Below are positions 26,982 to 34,940 of a stretch of DNA of 64,000 nucleotides, in pieces; positions within the stretch are counted from its first letter, which is position 1, and each line of letters opens with the position of its first letter. Made by a program: the position numbers and the translations under genes. The notes under the pieces were generated by a model. That model ran no database searches. It saw only the letters and a program-made list of their open reading frames with translations, and was not told the origin of the DNA. This DNA comes from Sphingomonas sp. 3P27F8 (GTDB lineage Bacteria > Pseudomonadota > Alphaproteobacteria > Sphingomonadales > Sphingomonadaceae), in the NCBI RefSeq assembly GCF_005502745.1, contig NZ_SCNL01000002.1:310001-374000 (forward strand). The letters run 5' to 3'.

Positions 26982-27989
26982 ATGCGCGTCGTTTCCGGCA
27001 TCAAGCCCACCGGCAATCTCCACCTCGGCAATTATCTGGGCGCGGTGAAGCAGTGGGTGGCGATGCAGGGCGAAATTCAGGCCAAGGGCGGCGAAACGAT
27101 GTATTTCATCGCCGATCTGCACGGGCTCACCGAATGGATCGCGCCAGCGGAGCTAAGGGCCAACACGATCGAAATGACCGCGACGCTCGTCGCCGCCGGC
27201 ATCGATTCCGAACGCTCGATCCTGTTCAATCAGACTCGCGTACCCGCGCACAGCGAACTGGCGTGGCTGTTGAACAACGTCGCGCGCGTCGGCTGGCTTA
27301 ACCGGATGACGCAGTTCAAGGACAAGGCGGGCAAGAACCGCGAGGGCGCGTCGGTCGGCTTATATGATTATCCGGTGCTGATGGCGGCGGACGTATTGCT
27401 CTATAACGCCACCCACGTGCCGGTCGGCGAAGATCAGAAGCAGCATCTGGAACTTGCGCGTGATATCGCGACCAAGTTCAATCTCGATTACAAGCGCGAT
27501 CTCTTCACCCTGCCCGAGCCGCTGGTGAGCAAGGCCGCGCCGCGCATCATGTCGTTGCGCGATGCCTCCGCAAAGATGTCGAAATCGAATCCGTCGGTAC
27601 AATCGGTGGTGAAACTGATCGATTCGGATGATGTGATCGCCGACAAGTTTCGCAAGGCGAAAACCGATCCGGACGCGCTGCCCGATTCATGGGAGGCGCT
27701 GGAGGGGCGGCCGGAGGCGCGCAATCTCGTGACCATCTTCGCCGCCCTCGCAGATCGCGCGGCGGCCGACGTGGTGACTGAATTCGCCGGCAAGGGCTTC
27801 GGCGCGTTCAAGCCCGCGCTCGCGGACCTCGCCGTGGCGACGCTCGGCCCGATCCGCGATGAGATGCTGCGCTTGCTGAACGATCCCGCCGCGATCGACG
27901 CGATCCTCGCGCGCGGGGCTGACAAGGCGCGCAGCCTCGCCGCGCCGGTGTTGCGCGCGACGCAGGAAGCGATGGGGCTGCTCGCGTAA
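26982..27989 (+). CDS. trpS: Tryptophanyl-tRNA synthetase
   Basis: 335 residues, class I synthetase. The HIGH-like motif is GNLHLGN near residue 12 and the KMSKS loop is AKMSKSNPS. It charges tRNA-Trp in the cytoplasm. ATG 26982 has AAGGGA just upstream and gives the normal family N-terminus (MRVVSGIKPTGNLH). No leader peptide or attenuator is visible ahead of it; expression probably comes from the secB-murJ transcript. Confidence 0.97.
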   Translation: MRVVSGIKPTGNLHLGNYLGAVKQWVAMQGEIQAKGGETMYFIADLHGLTEWIAPAELRANTIEMTATLVAAGIDSERSILFNQTRVPAHSELAWLLNNVARVGWLNRMTQFKDKAGKNREGASVGLYDYPVLMAADVLLYNATHVPVGEDQKQHLELARDIATKFNLDYKRDLFTLPEPLVSKAAPRIMSLRDASAKMSKSNPSVQSVVKLIDSDDVIADKFRKAKTDPDALPDSWEALEGRPEARNLVTIFAALADRAAADVVTEFAGKGFGAFKPALADLAVATLGPIRDEMLRLLNDPAAIDAILARGADKARSLAAPVLRATQEAMGLLA

Positions 27990-28042
27990 ATTCCGGCCGT
28001 CGTTCGATCGTGTGCGACAGGGCGGCGGCATTTTCAGCTATT

Positions 28043-28066
28043 GGCGTAATTTGCCAACTGTTGGCA
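28043..28066 (+). promoter_or_regulatory. Putative enhancer (UAS) of the pspC-like gene
   Basis: Perfect 15-bp dyad TGCCAACTGTTGGCA (28052-28066) with an adjoining GGCGTAATT. It lies about 100 bases upstream of the predicted sigma-54 start site, where a bacterial enhancer-binding protein would sit. From memory the GTAATT-GC-AACT pattern resembles E. coli PspF sites; this needs checking. Confidence 0.4.
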
Positions 28067-28141
28067 GCGGTCTTCCCGCAGCGCGACTAACCGCCACGCT
28101 GCTTTCCGATAATATCCTTGTATTTCAGTAACACACAAAAC

Positions 28142-28157
28142 TGGCACGACTCCTGCT
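28142..28157 (+). promoter_or_regulatory. Sigma-54-type -24/-12 promoter
   Basis: TGGCACGACTCCTGCT matches the sigma-54 consensus TGGCAC-N5-TTGC except for one base, with exactly ten bases between the GG and GC dinucleotides. The start site would be near 28168, about 43 bases before the pspC-like gene. E. coli psp genes are sigma-54 dependent. Confidence 0.65.
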
Positions 28158-28172
28158 GTGTATCAGGCATCA

Positions 28173-28191
28173 GGTGAAGCATCGCTTCACC
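28173..28191 (+). promoter_or_regulatory. Leader hairpin before the pspC-like gene
   Basis: GGTGAAGC-ATC-GCTTCACC, a perfect 8-bp stem with a three-base loop, placed right at the predicted 5' end of the mRNA and about 20 bases before the start codon. Possible mRNA stabiliser or translation control element. Confidence 0.5.
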
Positions 28192-28210
28192 GACCAAATG
28201 GAGCCAGTCA

Positions 28211-28519
28211 ATGTCCGCCAACTCTGCCAACGCCAGCACTCCGAAGCACGAAATTTTCGGCGTTTGCCGCCGGCTGGGCGAGGATTTCGGTTTCCATCCG
28301 AACATCCTGCGCGTCGCGCTGGCGGTCGGCCTGGTGTGGAGCATCGAGGGGGTGGCGATCGCCTACCTCACGATGGCAGCGATCGTTATCGCGAGCCGAA
28401 TCTTTGCGCCGGAGCCGAAGCAGAAAACACAGGTGAACACCGCCCCCGCAGGCGATATCGCTCCCGTAGTACCGGAACAGAACAACACTCCTGCTCCGGT
28501 ATTCTCGCAGGCTGCGTGA
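28211..28519 (+). CDS. pspC: PspC domain protein (phage-shock-type membrane protein)
   Basis: 102 residues. The PspC domain occupies about 13-70 (EIFGVCRRLGEDFGFHPNILRVALAV, VAIAYLTMAAIVIASR): a short cytoplasmic part and hydrophobic helices. The C-terminal 30 residues are Pro/Gln-rich. PspC senses inner-membrane stress with PspB in enterobacteria. No pspA or pspB is adjacent, so this is a solitary member. RBS GGAG seven bases before the ATG. Its sigma-54-type promoter supports a stress role. Convergent with dnaA, gap 16 bases. Confidence 0.85.
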   Translation: MSANSANASTPKHEIFGVCRRLGEDFGFHPNILRVALAVGLVWSIEGVAIAYLTMAAIVIASRIFAPEPKQKTQVNTAPAGDIAPVVPEQNNTPAPVFSQAA

Positions 28520-28535
28520 AACTCCCCCTGATGCG

Positions 28536-29930
28536 TCAGTTTTCGAGTTGGTGCATCAGGACGCGGACGGCACTGTCGATATCGTTGTCGCTGTCGCGCA
28601 ATTCCTCGATCCTGCGTACCGCATGGATCACCGTCGAATGATCGCGCCCGCCGAACTTCCGCCCGATCTCTGGCAGCGATCGCGTGGTGAGGCGCTTCGC
28701 GAGATACATCGCGATCTGCCGTGGCCGAGCCACTGCACGTGCGCGCCGCGCCGAAACAAGATCGATCGGCTTCAGATCGAAATGCGTCGATACAAGCTTC
28801 TGGATCTCATCGATCGTCACGCGGCGCTGCCCGCCTCGCAGCACATCGCCGAGCACGGTCATCGCGAACTCCAGATCGATCGCGTCGCCGGTCAATTGCG
28901 CATAGGCGACGACGCGGTTGAGCGCACCTTCCAGCTCGCGAATGTTGGTGCGGATACGCCCTGCGAGCATGTCGAGCACTTCGCGCGGCACCCGCGCCTC
29001 CGGCAGATCGGCCAGCTTGCTATCCAGGATCGCGCGGCGCAGCTCTAGCGACGGTGCCTTGATATCAGCGACCAGCCCGATCGCCATCCGGCCGACGATG
29101 CGCGCCTCTATCCCATCAAGCGCCTGCGGACAGCGATCGGCGGAAATCACCAGCCTCTTGCCCGCCGCCATGATCTCGTTGACGGTATGGAAGAACTCCT
29201 CCTGCGTCGCGTCCTTGCCGGCGATGAACTGAAGATCGTCGATCAACAACAGATCACAGCCGCGCAGCCGCGCCTTGAACGAGAAGGTGTCGCGTCCGCG
29301 GAGCGCAGAAACGAAATCGAACATGAAGCGCTCGGCGGACATGATCATCACGCGCGCCTCGGGCTGCGCAGCGAGGAATTCGTGCGCGATCGCGTGCATC
29401 AGATGCGTCTTGCCCTGCCCCGTCCCCGAGTGGAGGAATAGCGGGCTGAAGCGCACCGGGCCCGGTGCGGCGAGCGCGCGGGCTGCGTTGTAGGCAACCT
29501 TGTTAGAGGCATCCACGACAAAGCGTTCGAAGGTAAGGCGCGGATCGAGCAGCGGACGCTCCCCAACCACATGCGCTGGTGCCGATTCCGCAACCGGCGC
29601 CGCAGGAAGCGCGGCGGGCATGATCACGTCGGCAACAGCCCCCGCCCGCGCTGTGTCGATCGTGACCGTGCGGACGCGAGGCAGCAGCGCGCGGAATTCG
29701 TGCACGAGTCGATCGGCGTAATGGTTGCGCACCCAATTCGTCATGAACGCGGACGGCAACGTCAGACGAATCGCGTCTGCGTCTCCGCTCTCGATCAACT
29801 CGATCGGCTTCAGCCACTGCTCGAACAACCGCGCACCGGCCGACTCGCGCAGATTGGAGCGGACGCGTGCCCAGGCGCGCGCCACATCGCTCAACTGCTC
29901 CGAAGTCTCACCGCCTGATGCCACGCGCAA
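28536..29930 (-). CDS. dnaA: Chromosomal replication initiator DnaA
   Basis: 464 residues from TTG 29930; GTG at 29924 is as likely because GGGAGA then sits eight bases upstream. Domain I is about 15-90 (WARVRSNLRESAGARLFEQWL), with a short linker. The AAA+ domain has Walker A GTGQGKT (169-175), preceded by Ser where most DnaA proteins have Gly, and Walker B LLIDDLQF. The DNA-binding C-terminus has GGRDHSTVIHAVRRIE. It opens oriC. No dnaN follows and no DnaA-box cluster is visible next to it, so the origin need not be here. Confidence 0.96.
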   Translation of the reverse strand: MRVASGGETSEQLSDVARAWARVRSNLRESAGARLFEQWLKPIELIESGDADAIRLTLPSAFMTNWVRNHYADRLVHEFRALLPRVRTVTIDTARAGAVADVIMPAALPAAPVAESAPAHVVGERPLLDPRLTFERFVVDASNKVAYNAARALAAPGPVRFSPLFLHSGTGQGKTHLMHAIAHEFLAAQPEARVMIMSAERFMFDFVSALRGRDTFSFKARLRGCDLLLIDDLQFIAGKDATQEEFFHTVNEIMAAGKRLVISADRCPQALDGIEARIVGRMAIGLVADIKAPSLELRRAILDSKLADLPEARVPREVLDMLAGRIRTNIRELEGALNRVVAYAQLTGDAIDLEFAMTVLGDVLRGGQRRVTIDEIQKLVSTHFDLKPIDLVSARRARAVARPRQIAMYLAKRLTTRSLPEIGRKFGGRDHSTVIHAVRRIEELRDSDNDIDSAVRVLMHQLEN

Positions 29931-29943
29931 CTCTCCCGGGGCA

Positions 29944-29960
29944 GCGACGCACAGCGTCGC
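29944..29960 (-). promoter_or_regulatory. Hairpin in the dnaA leader
   Basis: GCGACGC and GCGTCGC with a three-base loop, a perfect 7-bp stem just upstream of the dnaA ribosome binding site on the minus strand. It could influence translation initiation; function inferred from position. Confidence 0.4.
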
Positions 29961-30273
29961 AGCCTGTTATTGAACCGCCAAAAAAGTCCCCCCGATGTGG
30001 TCCCCACCACGGTCGGAATACGACGCTGTAACGTTGAGCGCACGGCGAACGCCGTTGCGACGGGGCAAGGTTTAGGAACAAGCCGGTGAGTCGATCAAGG
30101 CCGCAGCCTGACACAATCTCGAAATAAAAACGTTGACTCGTCACGGACGGCGCAAATCCGTCAAAAATCTCACAATATGTTGAAATGTAACGCGTATTTC
30201 AGAACGCCCCAGCGTCACTGGAATGCGAATCGCGGGAAATCCATGACTCTTTGGTTACACCGCACCGCAACGA
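29961..30273. other. dnaA-rpsT intergenic region with four GANTC sites
   Basis: No gene is visible in this stretch. It is more AT-rich than its surroundings. It holds GANTC sites at 30088-30092, 30135-30139, 30227-30231 and 30245-30249, and a small stem GTGGT/ACCAC at 29997-30010. No sequence close to the DnaA box TTATCCACA and no TTAA-N7-TTAA CtrA site was seen. Confidence 0.6.
30070..30098 (-). promoter_or_regulatory. Candidate dnaA promoter
   Basis: Minus strand TTGATC (30098-30093), 17-base spacer, CTAAAC (30075-30070). A GAGTC site (30088-30092) lies in the spacer next to the -35. This would give a leader of about 130 bases. Weak hexamers, so only a candidate. Confidence 0.3.
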
Positions 30274-30274
30274 C

Positions 30275-30306
30275 AAAAAGCCCGCCGGGAAATTCCCGAC
30301 GGGCGT
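30275..30306 (-). terminator. Rho-independent terminator of rpsT
   Basis: On the minus strand, stem GCCCGTCGGGAA / TTCCCGGCGGGC (one G-T pair) followed by TTTTT, about 30 bases after the rpsT stop. Confidence 0.85.
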
Positions 30307-30333
30307 TCGTGTCGCCGTAACGGTTAGCTGCCG

Positions 30334-30597
30334 TCAGGCCAGTGCGGCAACCCGCTTCGTCAGGCGGGAGAACTTGCGGCTGGCGGTGTTGCGATGAAGC
30401 ACCCCGCGAGCAACGCCCCGGGCCATTTCCGGCTGCGCCTCGGCGAGCGCGGCGCTGGCTGCGGTCTTGTCACCGGCGGCGAGAGCGGCTTCGACCCGCT
30501 TCACGAAGGTGCGGATACGGCCCACGCGGTTACCGTTGACTTCGGCCCGACGCTGGTTGCGACGGATGCGCTTCTTCGCTTGCGGCGTGTTCGCCAT
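30334..30597 (-). CDS. rpsT: 30S ribosomal protein S20
   Basis: 87 residues, basic helical primary-binding protein of the small subunit. Begins [19 protein letters not shown] and ends [15 protein letters not shown], both typical of bacterial S20. It is a single-gene unit: own promoter-like sequence upstream at 30664-30692 and own terminator downstream. RBS GAGGA before the ATG. In E. coli S20 controls its own translation; whether the leader hairpin here serves that purpose is unknown. Confidence 0.97.
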   Translation of the reverse strand: MANTPQAKKRIRRNQRRAEVNGNRVGRIRTFVKRVEAALAAGDKTAASAALAEAQPEMARGVARGVLHRNTASRKFSRLTKRVAALA

Positions 30598-30622
30598 TGA
30601 CGTCCTCGAAATCTGATCGATG

Positions 30623-30653
30623 AAAAAAGGGCGCCGGGTATCCCCTTCGCCCT
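30623..30653 (-). terminator. Terminator-like hairpin between mutM and rpsT
   Basis: Minus strand AGGGCG...CGCCCT stem with an inner GGG/CCC pairing, followed directly by TTTTTT (30628-30623). It looks like the mutM terminator. If the promoter at 30664-30692 is used, the same hairpin would form the very 5' end of the rpsT mRNA. Confidence 0.65.
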
Positions 30654-30663
30654 GGAAGCGTGC

Positions 30664-30692
30664 CCCTTAGCGCGCGATGCTCACCGGGTCAA
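30664..30692 (-). promoter_or_regulatory. Putative rpsT promoter
   Basis: Minus strand TTGACC (30692-30687), 17-base spacer, TAAGGG (30669-30664), overlapping the stop codon of mutM. The predicted start site is near 30657, only a few bases before the hairpin at 30653-30623. Confidence 0.5.
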
Positions 30693-31504
30693 CCGCGCTG
30701 GCAGGTGGGGCACCAGAACGTGGAGCGCCCGCCCTCCGCATAACGCGCGACGACGCCACCGCATCCGCACGGTAGGCCCTCGCGACCATAAACTGCGAAC
30801 TGCTTCGAGAAATAGCCCAGTTCGCCATTCGGCCGCGCATAATCCCTGAGCGACGAGCCGCCCGCCTCGATCGCGGAGCGCAGGACGGCGCGAATCGCAT
30901 CGACCAGCCGCGTCAGCCTGGCGCGCGAGATTTCGCCGGCTGCCCGCTGCGGCGAAATATGCGCCAGATGCAGCGCCTCGCAGACATAGATGTTGCCCAA
31001 CCCGGCGACGATCCGCTGATCGAGAAGCGCGAGCTTAATCGACATTCGCCGCCCAGCGAGCGCACGAACGAGATACGCCGCGTTAAGGTCCGGCCCGAGC
31101 GGCTCCGGTCCAAGCGCCGCAAAGGCGGGAAAACCATCCAAGGCCTCACTGCGCCATAAATCGACCGACCCGAATCGACGGGGATCGTTGAGCGCGAGCC
31201 GACGCCCCGCCGCGGTTTCGATCAGCAGGTGATCGTGCGTCAGCACATCTTCGGGATCGATCCGCCACCGCCCGGACATGCCCAGGTGGAAGATCATCGT
31301 ATCTCCGCGATCGGTCCCGATAAGCCCGTATTTCGCCCGCCGGTCGAGCGAGACTATGCACGCGCCGGTAAGCCGCTGGCGCAGGTCGTCGGGGAAAGGT
31401 CGCCGCAGATCGGCGCGGCGCGCCTCGATCGACGCGATCGTTGCGCCCTCCAGCACGGCCGCCAGGCCGCGAACGGTGGTTTCTACCTCGGGAAGCTCCG
31501 GCAT
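30689..31504 (-). CDS. mutM: Formamidopyrimidine-DNA glycosylase
   Basis: 271 residues, bifunctional base-excision enzyme for 8-oxoguanine and ring-opened purines. It starts MPELPEVETTVRGL with the catalytic N-terminal Pro and Glu. A helix-two-turn-helix region and a C-terminal zinc finger with four Cys (CGCGG...WCPTC) are present. It is divergent from ubiE across 48 bases. Confidence 0.97.
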   Translation of the reverse strand: MPELPEVETTVRGLAAVLEGATIASIEARRADLRRPFPDDLRQRLTGACIVSLDRRAKYGLIGTDRGDTMIFHLGMSGRWRIDPEDVLTHDHLLIETAAGRRLALNDPRRFGSVDLWRSEALDGFPAFAALGPEPLGPDLNAAYLVRALAGRRMSIKLALLDQRIVAGLGNIYVCEALHLAHISPQRAAGEISRARLTRLVDAIRAVLRSAIEAGGSSLRDYARPNGELGYFSKQFAVYGREGLPCGCGGVVARYAEGGRSTFWCPTCQRG

Positions 31505-31552
31505 TACACTGCCTCTAGCCGCCGGCCACGCCCCCCGCTAGGGCTGGGTGCC

Positions 31553-32284
31553 ATGAGTGAAATCGTCTCTTTCGGCTATGAGGATATCGCGCGCGACGAA
31601 AAGACCGCGCGCGTCGGCGGCGTCTTCACCAGCGTCGCCTCCCGCTATGACGTAATGAACGATGCCATGTCGGCGGGGATGCACCGCCTGTGGAAGGATC
31701 GCTTCGTGCGCCGCGTGAAACCGCGCGCCGGCGAGCAGATCCTCGACATGGCGGGCGGCACCGGTGATATCGCCTTCCGGCTGGAGCGCGCCGGCGCGAG
31801 CATCACGGTCGCGGATATCAATCCGGCGATGCTGGAGGTGGGCATGCAGCGCGCCCAGCAGCGCGGCATCGACGGGCTGGTGTGGACGGAGGCGAATGCC
31901 GAGACGCTGACCTTCCCTGATCGCTTTTTCGATGCCTATACGATCGCCTTCGGCATTCGTAACGTCACCGATATTCCAGCGGCGCTGCGCGAGGCCCATC
32001 GCGTGCTGCGGCGGGGCGGGCGTTTCTTCTGTCTCGAATTTTCCACGACGCAGTGGCCGGGTTTCAAGGAGATATACGACAGCTACTCGCATCATCTCGT
32101 GCCGCGGATCGGCGAGTTGCTGGCGCATGATCGAGACAGCTATCGCTATCTGATCGAATCGATCCGTCGCTTCCCGGATATGCCGGCGTTCGAGGGCATG
32201 ATCCGCGCGGCGGGCTTTACCCAGACGAAGGTCGAGCCGCTGCTTGGCGGGCTGGTGGCGATCCACAGCGGCTGGAAGATTTGA
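31553..32284 (+). CDS. ubiE: Ubiquinone/menaquinone C-methyltransferase
   Basis: 243 residues, SAM-dependent C-methyltransferase in quinone biosynthesis. Typical stretches: VASRYDVMNDAMSAGMHRLWKD, ILDMAGGTGDIAF (SAM site), FGIRNVTD and GRFFCLEFS. ATG 31553 gives the usual N-terminus (SEIVSFGYEDIARDEK). Its TGA overlaps the TTG start of ubiB, so the two quinone genes are coupled. Confidence 0.96.
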   Translation: MSEIVSFGYEDIARDEKTARVGGVFTSVASRYDVMNDAMSAGMHRLWKDRFVRRVKPRAGEQILDMAGGTGDIAFRLERAGASITVADINPAMLEVGMQRAQQRGIDGLVWTEANAETLTFPDRFFDAYTIAFGIRNVTDIPAALREAHRVLRRGGRFFCLEFSTTQWPGFKEIYDSYSHHLVPRIGELLAHDRDSYRYLIESIRRFPDMPAFEGMIRAAGFTQTKVEPLLGGLVAIHSGWKI

Positions 32285-33819
32285 CCTCCGCCGTCGTCCA
32301 TGGCTGGCGGCTCCTGAAATGGGGCCGGATACTCGCGCGGCACGGCGCGCTGCGCGGAATTGAGCGCGATCCGAACACGCCGCCGCGCCTGCGTCGCCTG
32401 CTTCGCCTCGCGCGCTTAGGAGCGCGGACACCGGCAACGCCGCGTTACGCCGATGCTTTCCAAGCGATCGGGCCGGCTGCGGTCAAGCTCGGCCAGACGC
32501 TAGCTACCCGACCCGATCTGGTCGGAGAGGCCGCGGCGGCCGATCTGATGCGGCTGCAGGATGCGCTGCCACCGGTGCCCTTCGCCGAAATCCGCCCGCA
32601 ATTGCTGGCAAGCTTCGGTCGCCCGCTCGACCATCTCTTCGCGAGCATCGACGAGGTTCCGGTCGGCGCCGCCTCGATCGCGCAGGTCCACCGCGCAGTG
32701 ACCACCGATGGGCGGGACGTTGCGGTCAAGGTGCTTCGCCCGGGCGTCGAGGAGGAATTCGCGCGCGCGATCGAAACCTATGAATGGGCCGCCGCGCAGA
32801 TCGAGCCGATGGGGGGCGAGATCGCGCGCCTCCAGCCCCGGCTGGTGATCGAGACGTTCAAGCGCTGGACGGCGCGCGAGCTCGATCTGCGGCGCGAGGC
32901 GGCATCCGCGTCCGAACTCGCGGAAGCGATGGCAGCAGAGCCGGACTATCGCGTCCCCGCGGTCGACTGGCAGCGCACCACGGGCAAGGTGCTAACGATC
33001 GAATGGATCGATGGCGTCAAGCTTTCCGATCGCGCGGCGCTGGTCGCGCGGGGCTATGATCTTCCTGCCCTGGCGCGCGCGCTGGTTCACGCTTTCCTGC
33101 GGCAGGCGATCGCGGAGGGCTTCTTCCACGCCGACATGCACCAGGGAAACCTGTTCGCAGTCCCCGGCAACCGCATTGTCGCGATCGATTTCGGCATCAT
33201 GGGCCGGATCGATCGGCGCGCGCGCGTGTGGCTCGCGGAGATTCTCTACGGTCTCATCACCGGGAACTATCGCCGCGTCGCCGAAATCCATTTCGAGGCC
33301 GGCTATGTGCCGCCGCATCACAACGTCGCCGAATTCGCCACGGCGCTGCGCGCGGTGGGCGAGCCGATGCGCGGGTTGCCCGTGAAGGACATGTCGATCG
33401 GCATGATGCTCGATGGCCTGTTCTCGATCACCCGGGATTTCGACATGGCCACGCAGCCGCATCTGCTGCTGCTCCAGAAGACGATGGTAATGGTGGAGGG
33501 CGTGGCGACCAGCCTCGATCCCGATATCAACATGTGGGACACGGCTGGGCCCGTTGTGGAGGAATGGATCAGGACGGAGCTGGGCCCGGAAGCGGCGATA
33601 GCCGACCGGCTGATCGCGGACGTTCGCACGCTCACGCGCCTGCCTGACCTTGTCCGTCGCATCGAGGATCGGTTCCCGGCGCCGGGCGGCGCGCCCCCCG
33701 CCCCGCCGCTGCGCGAGATCGCCACGGTGCGGATCGGCGGCGGCTGGCGCTATGCGGCCGTCGCGCTGATAGCCGGGCTCGCCGGGGCTGCCGCGACCCT
33801 GGGCGCGCTGCACTGGTGA
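32281..33819 (+). CDS. ubiB: UbiB family atypical kinase (ubiquinone biosynthesis)
   Basis: 512 residues of the ABC1/ADCK/UbiB family required for ubiquinone biosynthesis, probably an ATPase handling lipid intermediates. Motifs: AAVKLGQTLATRPDL (KxGQ), VGAASIAQVHRA (Ala-rich loop), VAVKVLRPGV (Lys), FFHADMHQGN and AIDFGIMGR. Two C-terminal hydrophobic stretches (YAAVALIAGLAGAAATLGAL) form a membrane anchor. TTG start overlaps the ubiE stop. Confidence 0.95.
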   Translation: MTSAVVHGWRLLKWGRILARHGALRGIERDPNTPPRLRRLLRLARLGARTPATPRYADAFQAIGPAAVKLGQTLATRPDLVGEAAAADLMRLQDALPPVPFAEIRPQLLASFGRPLDHLFASIDEVPVGAASIAQVHRAVTTDGRDVAVKVLRPGVEEEFARAIETYEWAAAQIEPMGGEIARLQPRLVIETFKRWTARELDLRREAASASELAEAMAAEPDYRVPAVDWQRTTGKVLTIEWIDGVKLSDRAALVARGYDLPALARALVHAFLRQAIAEGFFHADMHQGNLFAVPGNRIVAIDFGIMGRIDRRARVWLAEILYGLITGNYRRVAEIHFEAGYVPPHHNVAEFATALRAVGEPMRGLPVKDMSIGMMLDGLFSITRDFDMATQPHLLLLQKTMVMVEGVATSLDPDINMWDTAGPVVEEWIRTELGPEAAIADRLIADVRTLTRLPDLVRRIEDRFPAPGGAPPAPPLREIATVRIGGGWRYAAVALIAGLAGAAATLGALHW

Positions 33820-34940
33820 TGACGGGCGGGCGGGCGCGATCGCCGCTCTGGCTGGCGCAACCGACGCGCTTCGCCGGTTGGCCGCGCCAGCGCGCCAGGA
33901 TCGCGCTGGCGGTGCTCGCGCTGCTGCTGGTTTTTTCGTTCACGGCCTTGGTTGCCGCCGGGCCGCCACCAGTCGATCCCAAGGCCCCGGCGAGCGAGAA
34001 TCGCGCCGACGTGCTTCTTTACGAATCGATCGTCGATTCGGTGCGACACGGCGGCGACTATTATCTCGTTACCGCGCAAGCGCTCCGCACCGGCAATTAT
34101 CCGCTCCGTCCCTTTGTCACTTTTCGGCTACCTACGCTGGCCCTCGTACAGGCACACTTTCCGCCGGCGATCGTCCCGCTGCTGCTCTATGCGCTGGTCA
34201 TCGTGGTCGCGGTCGCCTGGTGGGAACGGCTACGGCCGGCGATGGCGCGGTGGCAGCCGGTCGTGATCGCCGTGCTGCTGCTGGCGGGGGGGATGGCCGT
34301 TTGCGTCCAGCCGGAACTTCTCGTTTTTCACGAGATCTGGGCCGGACTGCTGATCGCGTTGAGCGTCGCATTATGGCGACCGGGGCGCTGGATCGAATCC
34401 GTCGCCTTCGGTCTGGCGGCGATGCTCATCCGCGAGACGGCGGCGTTGTACGTCGGCGCGATGTTCGTCCTCGCGCTGACGAATGGCGACCGGCGCGAGG
34501 CGCTTGGATGGTTTATCGCCACAACGATCTTCGCGGTTGCCGTCGCGGCTCATGCTCATGCCGTAGGAGCCGTGGTCCGCCCTTTCGATCCCGCCTCGCC
34601 CGGCTGGTCAGGCATGCTGGGCGTCGGCTTTTTCATAAGGACGATGGCGCTGTCGACGGCGCTTACCATGCTGCCGCTGGCCCTCGCCGCGCCGCTGGTA
34701 GTGCTGGCGGTCGCCGGCTGGGCCGGGTGGCGCGACCCCTTCGCGGGACGCATGTTGGCGACGCTGCTCGTCTATGCCGCGCTGATCGCATGCTTCTGCC
34801 GCGCCGATACCTTCTACTGGGGGCTGCTGGTAGCGCCCCTGCTGCTGACCGGCCTGATCTTCGTGCCGGATAGCCTGCGCGATCTGCTCGCCGCCGCGCT
34901 CGACACGCGCCGCATCACCGTGACAAGAGTCGTACGATGA
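33816..34940 (+). CDS. Polytopic membrane protein of unknown function
   Basis: 374 residues with around nine predicted membrane helices (for example IALAVLALLLVFSFTALVAA at about 29-48, PLLLYALVIVVAVAWW, PVVIAVLLLAGGMAVC). A periplasmic loop after the first helix contains ENRADVLLYESIVDSVRHGGDYY, and an RET motif (MLIRETAALY) follows. The layout recalls membrane glycosyltransferases of the GT-C type or DUF2029-like proteins, but I see no decisive catalytic motif. Start overlaps ubiB and stop overlaps coaBC by four bases each, so it is an embedded operon member. Confidence 0.75.
   Translation: MMTGGRARSPLWLAQPTRFAGWPRQRARIALAVLALLLVFSFTALVAAGPPPVDPKAPASENRADVLLYESIVDSVRHGGDYYLVTAQALRTGNYPLRPFVTFRLPTLALVQAHFPPAIVPLLLYALVIVVAVAWWERLRPAMARWQPVVIAVLLLAGGMAVCVQPELLVFHEIWAGLLIALSVALWRPGRWIESVAFGLAAMLIRETAALYVGAMFVLALTNGDRREALGWFIATTIFAVAVAAHAHAVGAVVRPFDPASPGWSGMLGVGFFIRTMALSTALTMLPLALAAPLVVLAVAGWAGWRDPFAGRMLATLLVYAALIACFCRADTFYWGLLVAPLLLTGLIFVPDSLRDLLAAALDTRRITVTRVVR

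Noticed and set aside
29931..30333. Possible chromosomal origin next to dnaA
   Set aside because: No cluster resembling TTATCCACA, no dnaN and no clear AT-rich unwinding element with iterons; only GANTC sites and hairpins were found.
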